A stretch of DNA of 64,000 bases from Candidatus Nitrospira allomarina (lineage in GTDB: Bacteria; Nitrospirota; Nitrospiria; Nitrospirales; UBA8639). The translations under genes were made by a program, and so were the position numbers. The notes beneath the pieces are model-generated. The model had not been told where the DNA came from. It searched no databases and saw nothing but the letters and a program-made list of their open reading frames with translations. Location of the stretch: assembly GCF_032050975.1 (NCBI RefSeq), contig NZ_CP116967.1, positions 1-64,000 of the forward strand, in the 5' to 3' direction. This document shows positions 56,401 to 64,000 of the stretch, one piece after another (within the stretch, counting starts at the first letter, position 1; each line of letters begins with the position of its first letter).

Positions 56401-58037
56401 TCACGGATCGGGTCGATAGGAGGATTCGTCACCTGAGCAAACAATTGTTTGAAGTATTTAAAAAGAAGTTGGGGCCGTTCGGACAACACGGCTAAAGGGG
56501 TATCCGTTCCCATTGAAGAAATAGGCTCTTCACCCGTGACTGCCATTGGGATCAACACCATTTTCAACTCTTCTACGGTGAACCCGAAGGCTTGCTGACG
56601 TTGGCGTAGCGTCGGGTGATCGGGTTGCGGCACATTGAGTGGCTCAGGCAGTTCATCTAAGGATACCCGATATTGCGTTAACCATTGTCGATAGGGCTTA
56701 CGTTTGGTGATATCGGCTTTAATTTCCTCGTCGTCAAGAATACGTCCCTGGACGGTATCCACAACAAACATGCGACCCGGTTGCAGACGTCCCTTCATGC
56801 GAATGGTCTTAGGATCAACCGGAAGCACTCCCGCCTCTGAAGCCAACACCACGACATCATCTTTGGTGATTTGATAACGACAGGGACGCAGACCATTCCG
56901 ATCCAAGGTGGCACCCACGAGCTTTCCATCCGTAAAGCACACCGCCGCAGGTCCATCCCACGGTTCCATCACCGCCGCGTGATATTCATAAAACCCTCGA
57001 CGGTCAAAATCCATTTGGGGATTTCCCACCCACGGTTCCGGAATCAGCATCATCATGGCATGGGGTAAGGACCGGCCGGCCATTACCAAAAATTCTATGG
57101 CATTATCCAAACAGGCCGAATCGCTTTGCGTGGAATCATCAATGATGGGAAATAACTTTTTGAGATCATCCCCGAACAGATCAGAGGCAAGCCTCCCCTG
57201 TCGGGCGCGCATCCAATTAACATTCCCTTTCAAAGTATTAATTTCGCCATTATGGACGGAGTAGCGGTAGGGATGGGCTAAGGCCCAGGTCGGAAACGTG
57301 TTGGTACTAAAGCGAGAATGCACCAGGGCCAGCGCCGATGTAAATGTGGGATCCGCAAGATCGGGATAAAACAGTGCAACTTGTTCCGGCAACAGCATCC
57401 CCTTATAAACAATCGTGTTTCCGGACAAACTGGAGATATAGACCCATTCCTTCCCGGGGAGAGCTGATTCGCGAATGGCACGGGTTATTCGTTTACGAAT
57501 GACATACAGCTTACGTTCAAACTGCATGGGATTCAGTAATTCACGTGCCACAAAAAACTGTCGAATGACGGGCATCGTTTGTCGAGCTTGATCTCCTATT
57601 TGATCCTCTTTGGCCGGCACATCCCGCCACCCCAAAAAATGCTGCCCCTCTTCACGTACGATCGTTTCAAAGATGGCTTCGCACTGTTGCCTGGTCCTGG
57701 CATCCTGCGGCAAAAATACCATGCCGACCCCATAGGCTCCGGCTACAGGAAGGTCGACGCCCGTTTCGGCGGCAACCCGATGAAAAAATTCGTGGGGTAT
57801 CTGAGAGAGAATTCCTGCTCCATCACCGGTACATGGGTCACACCCTTGTGCACCCCGATGAGTGAGATTTTTATTGACCTCCAGACCCTTCTCTATGATG
57901 TCATGTGATTTTTGCCCCTTCATATGGGCCACAAACCCGATTCCACAGCCATCATGCTCATTTCCGGGATGGTAGAGGCCTTGAACTGAAGGAAATCCAG
58001 GGAGATTCCACACTGGTTGATTAGTCACCTGTTTCAC
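53457..58037 (-). CDS. gltB: glutamate synthase large subunit
   Basis: GltB makes two glutamates from glutamine and 2-oxoglutarate. The 1,526-residue protein has a propeptide of about 30 residues before the catalytic Cys31 of the class II amidotransferase domain ([13 protein letters not shown]), a central region, the FMN-binding synthase domain ([19 protein letters not shown]), the 3Fe-4S cysteines [15 protein letters not shown] and the C-terminal beta-helix. The start is GTG with AGGTG upstream. It forms an operon with gltD. Confidence 0.98.
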   Translation of the reverse strand: MKQVTNQPVWNLPGFPSVQGLYHPGNEHDGCGIGFVAHMKGQKSHDIIEKGLEVNKNLTHRGAQGCDPCTGDGAGILSQIPHEFFHRVAAETGVDLPVAGAYGVGMVFLPQDARTRQQCEAIFETIVREEGQHFLGWRDVPAKEDQIGDQARQTMPVIRQFFVARELLNPMQFERKLYVIRKRITRAIRESALPGKEWVYISSLSGNTIVYKGMLLPEQVALFYPDLADPTFTSALALVHSRFSTNTFPTWALAHPYRYSVHNGEINTLKGNVNWMRARQGRLASDLFGDDLKKLFPIIDDSTQSDSACLDNAIEFLVMAGRSLPHAMMMLIPEPWVGNPQMDFDRRGFYEYHAAVMEPWDGPAAVCFTDGKLVGATLDRNGLRPCRYQITKDDVVVLASEAGVLPVDPKTIRMKGRLQPGRMFVVDTVQGRILDDEEIKADITKRKPYRQWLTQYRVSLDELPEPLNVPQPDHPTLRQRQQAFGFTVEELKMVLIPMAVTGEEPISSMGTDTPLAVLSERPQLLFKYFKQLFAQVTNPPIDPIREHLVMSLVTNIGPKPNVIAEIPEACRRIKLQQPILSNVDLQKIRMIGDPHFKSKTLSLLFKVVEGPEGMAAALDQLCQQASKAIKDGEKFLILSDRGVNAEWAPIPSLLGVSAVHHHLVREETRTEVGLILETGEPRDVHHFACLIGYGAGAINPYLVFESLVDMEREGYFPESVDAATAESKFIKAVNKGLLKIFSKMGISTVQSYCGAQIFEAIGLNSELIDRFFTGTASRIEGIGLSEVGEETLRRHALAYRPVPMRHLDFGGEIHYRIQGEHHNWNPETIYKLQHASRANDAKAYADFSALVNKEDQRRSNLRGLFEFNWAGEPVALEDVEPASEIVKRFTTGAMSFGAISKEAHETLAIAMNRIGAKSNTGEGGEDPERFTPLPNGDSKNSYIKQVASGRFGVTAHYLVNAKELQIKMAQGAKPGEGGQLPGHKVDEFIAKLRYSTPGVQLISPPPHHDIYSIEDLKQLIFDLKNSNPEAAISVKLVAEVGVGTVAAGVAKAHADKVLISGDSGGTGASPLSSIKYAGVPWELGLAETHQTLVLNNLRGRIRVETDGQMKTGRDVVIATLLGAEEFGFSTAPLIVEGCIMMRKCHLNTCPVGVATQDEELRKQFTGKPEHVVNFFMFVAEEIRSLMAKLGFRTMREMIGRVDKLKVQKAVDHWKAKGLDLSPLLVKPNVGPEVATSCVQAQDHGLKEILDNQLVELCQSAIDRGDPVSLDLPIRNVNRTTGTVLSSHIARRYGPEGLPPDTIRIKFTGSAGQSFGAFLSKGITLTLEGESNDYLGKGLSGGTIIVVPPKGVTYLPEDTILIGNTSLYGATGGEGYFYGIAGERFAVRNSGARAVIDGTGDHGCEYMTGGVVVVLGKTGRNFAAGMSGGDAYVLDEDGQFPARCNMGMVELEPVVSSEDQQTLRAMIEAHFRHTQSVNAKRVLESWDMMLPKFVKVMPSDYKRVLQERKTALAKEHAQRKREAVTRG

Positions 58038-58303
58038 GTTTCACCTAAAATGTTGTTGGCCATCATTAAAAAGGAGATTAAGGCACGCTACCCCTTAATA
58101 GAGTCTCTATGGGCCATGGTGTCGTTGTGTGGTCCCGGAGAGCGACGGAAGAAAAGGGAAGTCTAAAACAAAATTGTAAACGACAAGATTAATGGATGGT
58201 CAAAAAATCTGTCAAGACGATCCATTTTCCGGTACGCAATATTTCCCTCACATGCATGCGGGTTTTCAAAAAATGCTGATTGATTTCCAAGCTATGGTTC
58301 AGC

Positions 58304-58332
58304 TTGACAATCCACAGGCTAGCCCCTAGTAT
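58304..58332 (+). promoter_or_regulatory. sigma-70-type promoter giving a leaderless mRNA
   Basis: TTGACA (58304-58309) and TAGTAT (58327-58332) are exactly 17 bases apart. The expected start point (58339-58340) coincides with the ATG of the polyprenyl synthase gene at 58340. Confidence 0.65.
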
Positions 58333-58339
58333 CGCCGCC

Positions 58340-59344
58340 ATGCATCAGGAACCAGCCCTAAGAGACCTGGAGTCCATGGAGGATGTGTGGGAAGCCTTTC
58401 GGCCGGACCTCATTGAGGTTGAAAGCCAAATTACCACACACCTTGAATCGCATGCCCCCCTCATCAATACCGTCGCTGGGCACATCTTTGCCAGCGGAGG
58501 AAAACGCATCCGCCCCCTGCTCCTGATTCTCTGTGCCCGACTCTGTGGATTTCTTCAAAAAGATTTTTTGTTGCTGGGCAGTCTCGTCGAATTTATCCAT
58601 ACGGCCACGTTGCTACATGACGATGTGTTAGATGAAGCCGATCTTAGACGGGGACAACCCACTGCGAGAAAAATCTGGGGCAATCAAGCCAGTATTCTGG
58701 TGGGGGATTATTTATATTCCCAGGCCATGGCCCTGATTGCCACCTTTCACAACCATGGTATCAACGAAGCCTTAGCGGATGCTTGCCGAAAGATGGCAGA
58801 AGGGGAAGTCCTTCAACTCTGCGCCAACAGTCAACCGCACCTGTCTGAGGCCGCCTATCTTAAAATTGTTGAATATAAAACTGCTGCCCTGGTCGCTGCC
58901 TCCTGTAAGGTCGGGGCGATCGTGGGAGGTGCCTCGATAGAAGAACAAGCCGCCCTCTATCGGTTTGGCTACCATCTTGGAATGGCATTCCAATTGGCTG
59001 ATGATCGCTTGGATTATTCCGCAGATCGGGCAAAGCTCGGCAAAGCCCTTGGTCAGGATATTCGCCAGGGTATGATTACCATTCCCCTACTTCACCTTCT
59101 CCAGACTTGTTCCCCCCAAGACAACCAATGGATCACTGAAAAGATCTTAGCACATGCCATAGAGGATGAAGACGTCACGAAAATCATCCAATTAATGCAG
59201 AAACAAGGTTCTCTGTCCTATTCCACTGCTCGAGCGCGAGAATACGTAGAAGCCGCGGCCCTCGACCTTGAACCGTTCCCCGCCTGTATGGCCAAACGTT
59301 CTCTCTCTATCACCGCCTGCTACATGGTCAACCGCGACCAATAA
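58340..59344 (+). CDS. polyprenyl diphosphate synthase
   Basis: This 334-residue all-alpha prenyltransferase has a first Asp-rich motif in LLHDDVLDEADLRRG and a second in LADDRLDYSADR. The residues around GGKRIRP are also typical. It makes the long prenyl chain for quinones or undecaprenyl carriers, like IspB/HepT-type enzymes; chain length cannot be read by eye. The start is the ATG at 58340. A longer frame beginning at 58280 would start upstream of the promoter. No Shine-Dalgarno sequence precedes it, consistent with leaderless translation. Confidence 0.95.
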   Translation: MHQEPALRDLESMEDVWEAFRPDLIEVESQITTHLESHAPLINTVAGHIFASGGKRIRPLLLILCARLCGFLQKDFLLLGSLVEFIHTATLLHDDVLDEADLRRGQPTARKIWGNQASILVGDYLYSQAMALIATFHNHGINEALADACRKMAEGEVLQLCANSQPHLSEAAYLKIVEYKTAALVAASCKVGAIVGGASIEEQAALYRFGYHLGMAFQLADDRLDYSADRAKLGKALGQDIRQGMITIPLLHLLQTCSPQDNQWITEKILAHAIEDEDVTKIIQLMQKQGSLSYSTARAREYVEAAALDLEPFPACMAKRSLSITACYMVNRDQ

Positions 59345-59559
59345 TACCCCAATACCCCCCAAAATTATTCGTAGTTCCCTTTTCGAAGTATTTGAATCGA
59401 GAATTGGCTCATTCTTCGCCTAAGTCGATCCTACACCTCCTGCTTTTCCGACCAGTTTTTAGCGGAAACCCATTTTAGCTTTTGAAAATCACCAAAACGT
59501 TTTTTTAAGACAACGCGTCTTACTCGTTTATCAAATTACCATGTCTAAACGGTTATTTG
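59345..59559. other. intergenic region between polyprenyl synthase and repeat copy 1
   Basis: This stretch is AT-rich. I see no coding frame, terminator or RNA gene. Together with the following repeat and the space to 59959 it makes over 600 bases without a gene. Confidence 0.5.
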
Positions 59560-59757
59560 ATGTTGCCGGGTCTCGCCCCGGCAGGCGAGGTCCTTTTGTT
59601 TCGGCAAAAGGACCCAAAACCATTGACGCCCAGTCCGACCTCATAAGATAGGACGGCCGCGGGATACAAGAGGGCGGTCCAACTCGCTCCGCTCAGACAA
59701 GGCCCGCCGAGATAGAAGAGCGTCCGTCCCCATGGTCGGACAGCAGGCGTCGGAAAC
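59560..59757 (-). repeat. dispersed repeat, copy 1 (inverted relative to copy 2)
   Basis: Read on the minus strand it contains CGCCTGCTGTCCG, CTTGTCTGAGCGGAGCGAGT, then TTTTGCCGAAACAAAAG and CTGCCGG.GCGAGA.CCGGCA. The same elements occur in the same order on the plus strand at 60454-60755, with single-base differences. It is not protein coding in any supported frame. Confidence 0.85.
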
Positions 59758-59959
59758 AAATGCCCATCACACCAAGGGAAAAGCGGCTGGCAGGCGCTGT
59801 ACCAAAGGCACGGAGCAAATGGAGAGTTCCATTTTTGCTCAAAAAGTGGACAGGAAGGATCCCATCTACCAATCTATATACAGAATGGGGTATTCGGTAC
59901 CATTTTTGTCTTGGTGTGATAGTTCATAGTTATTTGATCTATCACCTAACGGATCGGGC

Positions 59960-60442
59960 TTACCTAAGTTGTACAACTCCAATGGCCTTATCTATGCCTT
60001 CAACTTTCATCTTATACGACGCACCCTGATTGTAGATTAGGACCGAGGGCATGAAGCTATAGTGATAATGATACCAATATTCCGTCTGCTGCCAGATTTG
60101 TCCGTTTAACAGCTTAACGATCGTCTCTCCTTCCCAACCCTCGAAATCTCCATCGATCTGGCTTTTGATTACATTGGGGACTGCTCGGCTCGGCGGCGCT
60201 TGCTTAACAGTTTCCTTGGCGCCCTCAGCCTTGCCGAAATCGAACCCGTTGCGGAAGGTCTGGATTAGAGCTAGACGTAGCGCCTCCTTCTCTTCGGGGG
60301 TTAACTTGGTGATACCCAGGGCCAACTGCTGTGATGAGGTCAATAACTTATCGAGGGTGATTTCCTGGTACGTTTCGGCCCACGAAATCGCTGAGAAGTG
60401 CAAAGCGATTACAATCGTACATGCGAGACATCGTTTCATCAT
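59960..60442 (-). CDS. small secreted protein flanked by inverted repeats
   Basis: This protein has 160 residues from the ATG at 60442 (or the adjacent ATG at 60439), which opens a signal peptide MMKRCLACTIVIALHFSAIS with cleavage near SWA. A longer frame to 60682 runs through the repeat and is rejected. The mature part has an alpha-helical region (LDKLLTSSQQLALGITKLTP and following) and a C-terminal beta region with QIWQQTEYWYHYHYSF. I do not recognise it. It lies between two inverted copies of a dispersed repeat, so it may have been acquired as a cassette. Confidence 0.75.
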   Translation of the reverse strand: MMKRCLACTIVIALHFSAISWAETYQEITLDKLLTSSQQLALGITKLTPEEKEALRLALIQTFRNGFDFGKAEGAKETVKQAPPSRAVPNVIKSQIDGDFEGWEGETIVKLLNGQIWQQTEYWYHYHYSFMPSVLIYNQGASYKMKVEGIDKAIGVVQLR

Positions 60443-60453
60443 TTCAGATGTCA

Positions 60454-60755
60454 CGCCTGCCGTCCGGCCCCATGGGTGGACGCTCAAAAAATCGGTGGGA
60501 CTTGTCTGAGCGGAGCGAGTTGGCCCGCCATAAGTAAGGGACATTATCTCACAGTCTCCCCTGGCCTCGTGGTGTGGCCGAGCAGTGCAGCCGACACCGG
60601 AGAAAAGGCGCGCAGTGTTTGAGCGCAGCGAGTTTGCGCGCCGCCGGAGTCGGCGAACCGCGCAGGGGACCCGAAGGGCCACACCACGGCCAACAGGGTT
60701 TTGGCTACTTTTGCCGAAACAAAAGTGGCTCGGCTGCCGGGCCGAGAACCGGCAT
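60454..60755 (+). repeat. dispersed repeat, copy 2
   Basis: It contains CGCCTGCCGTCCGG, CTTGTCTGAGCGGAGCGAGT, a second related TTTGAGCGCAGCGAGTTT element, then TTTTGCCGAAACAAAAG and CTGCCGGGCCGAGAACCGGC. The middle is about 100 bases longer than in copy 1. It ends right at the stop codon (60756-60758) of the Tam41-like gene. Confidence 0.85.
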
Positions 60756-61709
60756 CTACCGAAATGCCCCTTGGCGATAAAGACGCCAGAATGTCGTGAG
60801 CCCGGCCCAAATGGGATGTCGCCGCTGGGCGGGGGTCAATTCAATTTTCACTCCGGAATGCCGCTCGATTTTCCAGATAAGGTAGTCCGCCCCCCCTTGG
60901 AACGTAAAGGCGGCTTTCATAAGCCGCAAAACAGATAACACCTTCCCCTGCACTTTTCGAACAGCCCAGGCTATGCGATTCTTGATATATTCCCACCTGG
61001 AATGTTCCATCTCATACATAGTTATGTCATCCCGCTGAATGACCTTGATCTTTGGGAAATTTCCTAAAAAGGTCGCATGGGCGACTTGTTCATAATAAGC
61101 GTGGTTACTGTCCCACAATGTTACAATTCGCCCTTTTGATTCGGCACGCAATTCGGCGCCATAACTGAGGGTCAAACCAATACTCCATGCATCCTTGGCA
61201 GAAAATTTTTGTGGCATTCGCGGAATCACGTTCCCCAAAAAGGTTAAGACCGCCCTGCCCAGCCCTAAGATAATCCGTTGACTCATCGCTTGGTTCGGAC
61301 ATGCCATCACAGCCGTCGGCTGCGCGAAGCGCCCCCAAAAGTATGAATGAAACCACTTTGGAGTCACACTTCGCTCAAAATCCTCTAACGAGAGCACGGC
61401 ATACTTCATACGAACGATTCGCCCTTCCAGGTTCACTTCTCCATAGAACACATTCGGTGGGAGCCAACGATTGAGGAGAGCTAACCAAATAGACGGGTAG
61501 ACCGAGGCATACTGATCCACAATGACATAACAATCCACTAATCCGTCCTGATCCGTTCCCACCCGCAAGCACGAGCCATATAATAAGATTCCTTGAACCG
61601 CCTGCCCGTATTTTGTAGCCAGAAAATTTCCCGCTGCTTGAATGGACGCAGGAATGGGTCGAGTGCTCGGTTGGCTAACGATTTCGAGGACTGATAGAGA
61701 ACCGTCCAT
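60756..61709 (-). CDS. Tam41-like nucleotidyltransferase, candidate CDP-diacylglycerol synthase
   Basis: This 317-residue protein has a nucleotidyltransferase motif LLYGSCLRVG (Gly45, Ser46) followed by DCYVIVD with Asp59 and Asp65. The next stretches (WLALLNRWLPPNVFYGEV, GRIVRMKYAVLSLEDFER, YFWGRFAQP) follow the pattern of mitochondrial Tam41/Mmp37, the eukaryotic CDP-diacylglycerol synthase of the cardiolipin pathway. It would convert phosphatidate and CTP to CDP-diacylglycerol at the inner membrane. It is unrelated to CdsA. Placement after a diacylglycerol-kinase-family gene and a CDP-alcohol phosphotransferase supports this. The assignment rests on motif recognition. Confidence 0.78.
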   Translation of the reverse strand: MDGSLSVLEIVSQPSTRPIPASIQAAGNFLATKYGQAVQGILLYGSCLRVGTDQDGLVDCYVIVDQYASVYPSIWLALLNRWLPPNVFYGEVNLEGRIVRMKYAVLSLEDFERSVTPKWFHSYFWGRFAQPTAVMACPNQAMSQRIILGLGRAVLTFLGNVIPRMPQKFSAKDAWSIGLTLSYGAELRAESKGRIVTLWDSNHAYYEQVAHATFLGNFPKIKVIQRDDITMYEMEHSRWEYIKNRIAWAVRKVQGKVLSVLRLMKAAFTFQGGADYLIWKIERHSGVKIELTPAQRRHPIWAGLTTFWRLYRQGAFR

Positions 61710-61714
61710 AACAG

Positions 61715-62695
61715 TTATTCGGTCTTCAGCCTGACAAATGACAGCTCGCCGGGAGAATCCAGGGTTAGAGGCTCTTCAGGCATGGAAGAGGCGTACACTT
61801 CGCCATCCAAGACAAATCCACTGTTTAACACCAAGCGAAGCTCTGAGAGGTTTTCACTGTCATAGCCATGTTCTGTCGTTGCTAAAGGATGCGTCGTTCC
61901 ACGAAACAAGGTTGGTAAGGCACGCCACAAATAGCGGTACGGCACTCGAAGACTCGTATAGTGTAAAGGCCTGGATTGCTTGCCCCAAAACGGCTTCATC
62001 CCTAAAAATAAGCGATTCAAGGTGGTGACCAGCAAGACTAAATACTCATGCTGGAGAGGTGCTGATTCTCCAGTTGCCACACCCACCGTGATCGGATTCA
62101 ATCCTTTTCGGGACCCGATGGCCAACGCCAATAAAAATTTCAACAGAATCAACCCTGCCCCCCATTCCCCTAACCGGCCTATCGACTGTTTGGTTTCGAG
62201 GCCTAGTTGGGTCCCATGATAAATGGCTCCGGCCCCGAAAAACATTCCATGCAGGGGCTCGCGGTTTTCTGGAAATCGAATACGAAGAACCGGTCGTGTT
62301 TCAAACGATAATCTCGGAGTCATGGCTTCGGCCTGTACTAACAATTGGTCAAGCGTGTTTGGCTCAAATTTCCCTAAACCCACATCCCCCGCAATCAGAT
62401 TAGCCGTCCCTGAGGGCAACACAGCCAACCGGGGCATGACAGCAAAAGGACGATAATGAAACAAAGCTCCCAGGGTGGCTTGAATGGTCCCATCCCCTCC
62501 ATTGACGACCACACAATTCACCTGGCGGTCAGCAAACATCTTCAGCGATTCTAGGATATCTGCAGGCGTGTTGACCTCAGCCCGCTGCACTTCTGGGTAT
62601 TTGGTGTAAATTTCTTGGAAAAGGTCCGGCTTCCGCCTATTACGACCACTCAACGAATTATGAAGGATCCCCACATGCATCGTAGACCAGTCCAA
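61715..62695 (-). CDS. diacylglycerol kinase catalytic-domain lipid kinase
   Basis: This 326-residue protein has the DAGK catalytic motif VVVNGGDGTIQATLGAL and the LPSGTANLIAGDVGLG loop, the signature of DgkB/YegS-type lipid kinases. It would phosphorylate diacylglycerol or a related lipid, giving phosphatidate for the next enzyme. Five bases separate its stop from the Tam41-like start, so the two are cotranscribed. Confidence 0.9.
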   Translation of the reverse strand: MDWSTMHVGILHNSLSGRNRRKPDLFQEIYTKYPEVQRAEVNTPADILESLKMFADRQVNCVVVNGGDGTIQATLGALFHYRPFAVMPRLAVLPSGTANLIAGDVGLGKFEPNTLDQLLVQAEAMTPRLSFETRPVLRIRFPENREPLHGMFFGAGAIYHGTQLGLETKQSIGRLGEWGAGLILLKFLLALAIGSRKGLNPITVGVATGESAPLQHEYLVLLVTTLNRLFLGMKPFWGKQSRPLHYTSLRVPYRYLWRALPTLFRGTTHPLATTEHGYDSENLSELRLVLNSGFVLDGEVYASSMPEEPLTLDSPGELSFVRLKTE

Positions 62696-62787
62696 CCGAC
62701 CTCAAGCGACGGCAAGGATGAAATGGGAATTATTGACATTGGGGAATACGGGCAAGACGTAATAATGTGCAAAGTCCACATGAAAGA

Positions 62788-63993
62788 TCATTTGATCGTG
62801 ACCGGAGGATTAGTAAACATTCTCACTGCCAGGGAATTTCGATTGACTGGATCGATCTCAGCCAACCAGGAAGTCAGGCCACCCATCCTGGCTTTCCCCC
62901 AACCCGCCATAAGAAGTCTCGCGATGAGAATCAGGGTTGAACCCACCGTCCAAATGGCCACAGCCTCCAAGCCCAAATCGGGACGTCCAAAAAGAAGGCT
63001 GGCCGTTAAGAGGATGAGATTAGGATTACGCCGAGCCGTGACAAGCCTGAAATAGGAATCCAGGGGTTTCCAACAAAAGATGACAAATCCCCCCAACCAC
63101 CATTGAAAAATTCCTTCAACCATGCGTCCCAACACATATCCGATCAAAATGATTCCAATGGTGGTTTCCACCGTCAACCATGAGAGCAAAGGGGCAAATG
63201 CGGTGAGACCCACTCCCCAAGCTAAATACCAAAGTGGAGGGTGAATTAAATCAATGCCATGATCAAAAATATTCCCCCATTTACTGGAGGTCACCGTTAC
63301 TCGAGCTAATTTTCCGTCCACCGTATCGAGAAACGTCATGATCCAGCCAAGGACAAGTCCCCAGAAAAACTGCCCAAAAGTGAACAACACGCCTGCTGCA
63401 ATAACAAGTAATAAGCTCAGCGATGTTACCTGATTAGGCGAAATTCCCCAAAGCGCACAAAGCCGTGTGGCCCATTTGGCCGGAACGGGCCAAAGAAACT
63501 TCGTCACCAGATCAGTGACGCCTTTATACGATCCCGTAAATAAATGTTCTTCCAAAGCCACTCGGTTATTTTCGCGAATGGGGAACACATAGGGATGATC
63601 AGTTTTTCGCAATTCGTTGGAAAAGGAAATAGAAAGATCCTGCAATGTCACAGATTGTAAGTTTGCAACATCTCGTGTGTGTTCTCGTTGAATCCCATCA
63701 CACGTTGCGACAGCCAAGGAGGAATCCACATGGGCCACAACCGGGCATAATCCGCTTTGAGCCTCAACTTCCAGAACAACATTGGGTTGCTTTAAGAGAA
63801 AGGAGAATATTCGCGCATCAAATAAATAATCCCCTCTAATAATCAGAAGTGAATGATCGGATGGAAGTTCGTCGAGATTATTGAGAAAATTTCCAACCCC
63901 TAATCGGCTTAACATGCGTTGATACCGGATACGGGATGTCAAATTCCACAAACGGATCTTCGGATCCTTAATAATATAGGCAGACACAGTCAT
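62788..63993 (-). CDS. CDP-alcohol phosphatidyltransferase with degenerate N-terminal nucleotidyltransferase domain
   Basis: This 401-residue protein has the complete CDP-alcohol phosphotransferase motif DGKLAR...G...D...D (within TVDGKLARVTVTSSKWGNIF and the following DHGID) in a C-terminal domain of about six helices. The first 150 residues resemble the nucleotidyltransferase half of bifunctional IPCT-DIPPS-type enzymes (LLIIRGDYLFDARIFSFLL), but the glycine-rich GGxGxR start is missing, so this half is probably inactive or regulatory. It would join a CDP-activated lipid to an alcohol; the product is not clear. It is the first gene of the lipid operon. Confidence 0.88.
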   Translation of the reverse strand: MTVSAYIIKDPKIRLWNLTSRIRYQRMLSRLGVGNFLNNLDELPSDHSLLIIRGDYLFDARIFSFLLKQPNVVLEVEAQSGLCPVVAHVDSSLAVATCDGIQREHTRDVANLQSVTLQDLSISFSNELRKTDHPYVFPIRENNRVALEEHLFTGSYKGVTDLVTKFLWPVPAKWATRLCALWGISPNQVTSLSLLLVIAAGVLFTFGQFFWGLVLGWIMTFLDTVDGKLARVTVTSSKWGNIFDHGIDLIHPPLWYLAWGVGLTAFAPLLSWLTVETTIGIILIGYVLGRMVEGIFQWWLGGFVIFCWKPLDSYFRLVTARRNPNLILLTASLLFGRPDLGLEAVAIWTVGSTLILIARLLMAGWGKARMGGLTSWLAEIDPVNRNSLAVRMFTNPPVTIK

Positions 63994-64000
63994 TGAACTA

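Noticed and set aside
60443-60682. N-terminal extension of the small secreted protein gene
   Set aside because: It runs through the dispersed repeat and lies before a good signal peptide at 60442.
60544-60938. Frames in several phases inside the second repeat copy
   Set aside because: They read through a non-coding dispersed repeat; similar frames arise in the inverted first copy.
1-64000. tRNA, rRNA, CRISPR array and sigma-54 promoter sites
   Set aside because: None was recognised by eye in the intergenic regions. A tRNAscan or Infernal search would be needed to exclude weak cases.

Overview
The window comes from a Gram-negative bacterium with an elaborate c-type cytochrome and copper-protein respiratory chain. 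The gene content best fits the phylum Nitrospirota, probably a Nitrospira-type nitrite oxidiser or a close relative. The signs are paralogous cytochrome bd-like oxidases with membrane-bound c-type cytochromes, an ethylbenzene-dehydrogenase-like haem domain fused to cytochrome c, PCP-reductase-family and FGE-like proteins in the same operons, mobA, and LPS glycosyltransferase genes. Base composition looks close to 50% GC by eye. No 16S rRNA or nitrite oxidoreductase gene is present, so the genus is an inference. Nearly everything is encoded on the minus strand.

1-15.2 kb is mostly housekeeping. It holds a putative zinc-protein gene, a seven-repeat WD40 protein, a sensor kinase/NtrC-type regulator pair, and the run mobA, heptosyltransferase-like GT9, argS, tgt, yajC, secD, secF.

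15.2-30.6 kb is a respiratory island with two modules. Module A (21.9 to 15.2 kb) encodes two micro membrane proteins (44 and 38 aa), a bd-like oxidase subunit, two membrane-anchored cytochromes c and a dihaem cytochrome c/EB_dh fusion, and ends at a strong terminator. Module B (30.5 to 22.2 kb) encodes an O-methyltransferase-like protein, a DUF420-like membrane protein, a PCP_red protein, a polytopic membrane protein, a second bd-like oxidase, a DUF3047-like protein, a small membrane protein and two FGE-like proteins. A 34-aa membrane peptide with its own promoter sits between the modules on the plus strand.

30.6-48 kb is rich in periplasmic copper proteins. It contains three amicyanin-type cupredoxins fused to a carboxypeptidase-regulatory-like domain, a thioredoxin-like DUF255 protein, a HEAT-repeat protein, a third FGE-like protein, a 1,625-residue multicopper oxidase related in size and layout to MofA/MnxG-type proteins, a D-amino-acid-transaminase-like enzyme, a Rieske protein, a DUF192 protein and a small cupredoxin with His in place of the axial Met. 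Together with the cytochromes and bd-like oxidases, these could form one copper/haem electron-transfer system, but no direct link between them is shown by the sequence.

48-64 kb holds a glyoxalase-II-like hydrolase, a coiled-coil lipoprotein, a DUF692-family protein, gltB-gltD, a polyprenyl diphosphate synthase whose mRNA is probably leaderless, a small secreted protein flanked by two inverted copies of a dispersed repeat, and a phospholipid operon. That operon encodes a CDP-alcohol phosphotransferase with a degenerate nucleotidyltransferase domain, a diacylglycerol-kinase-family protein and a Tam41-like (mitochondrial-type) CDP-diacylglycerol synthase candidate.
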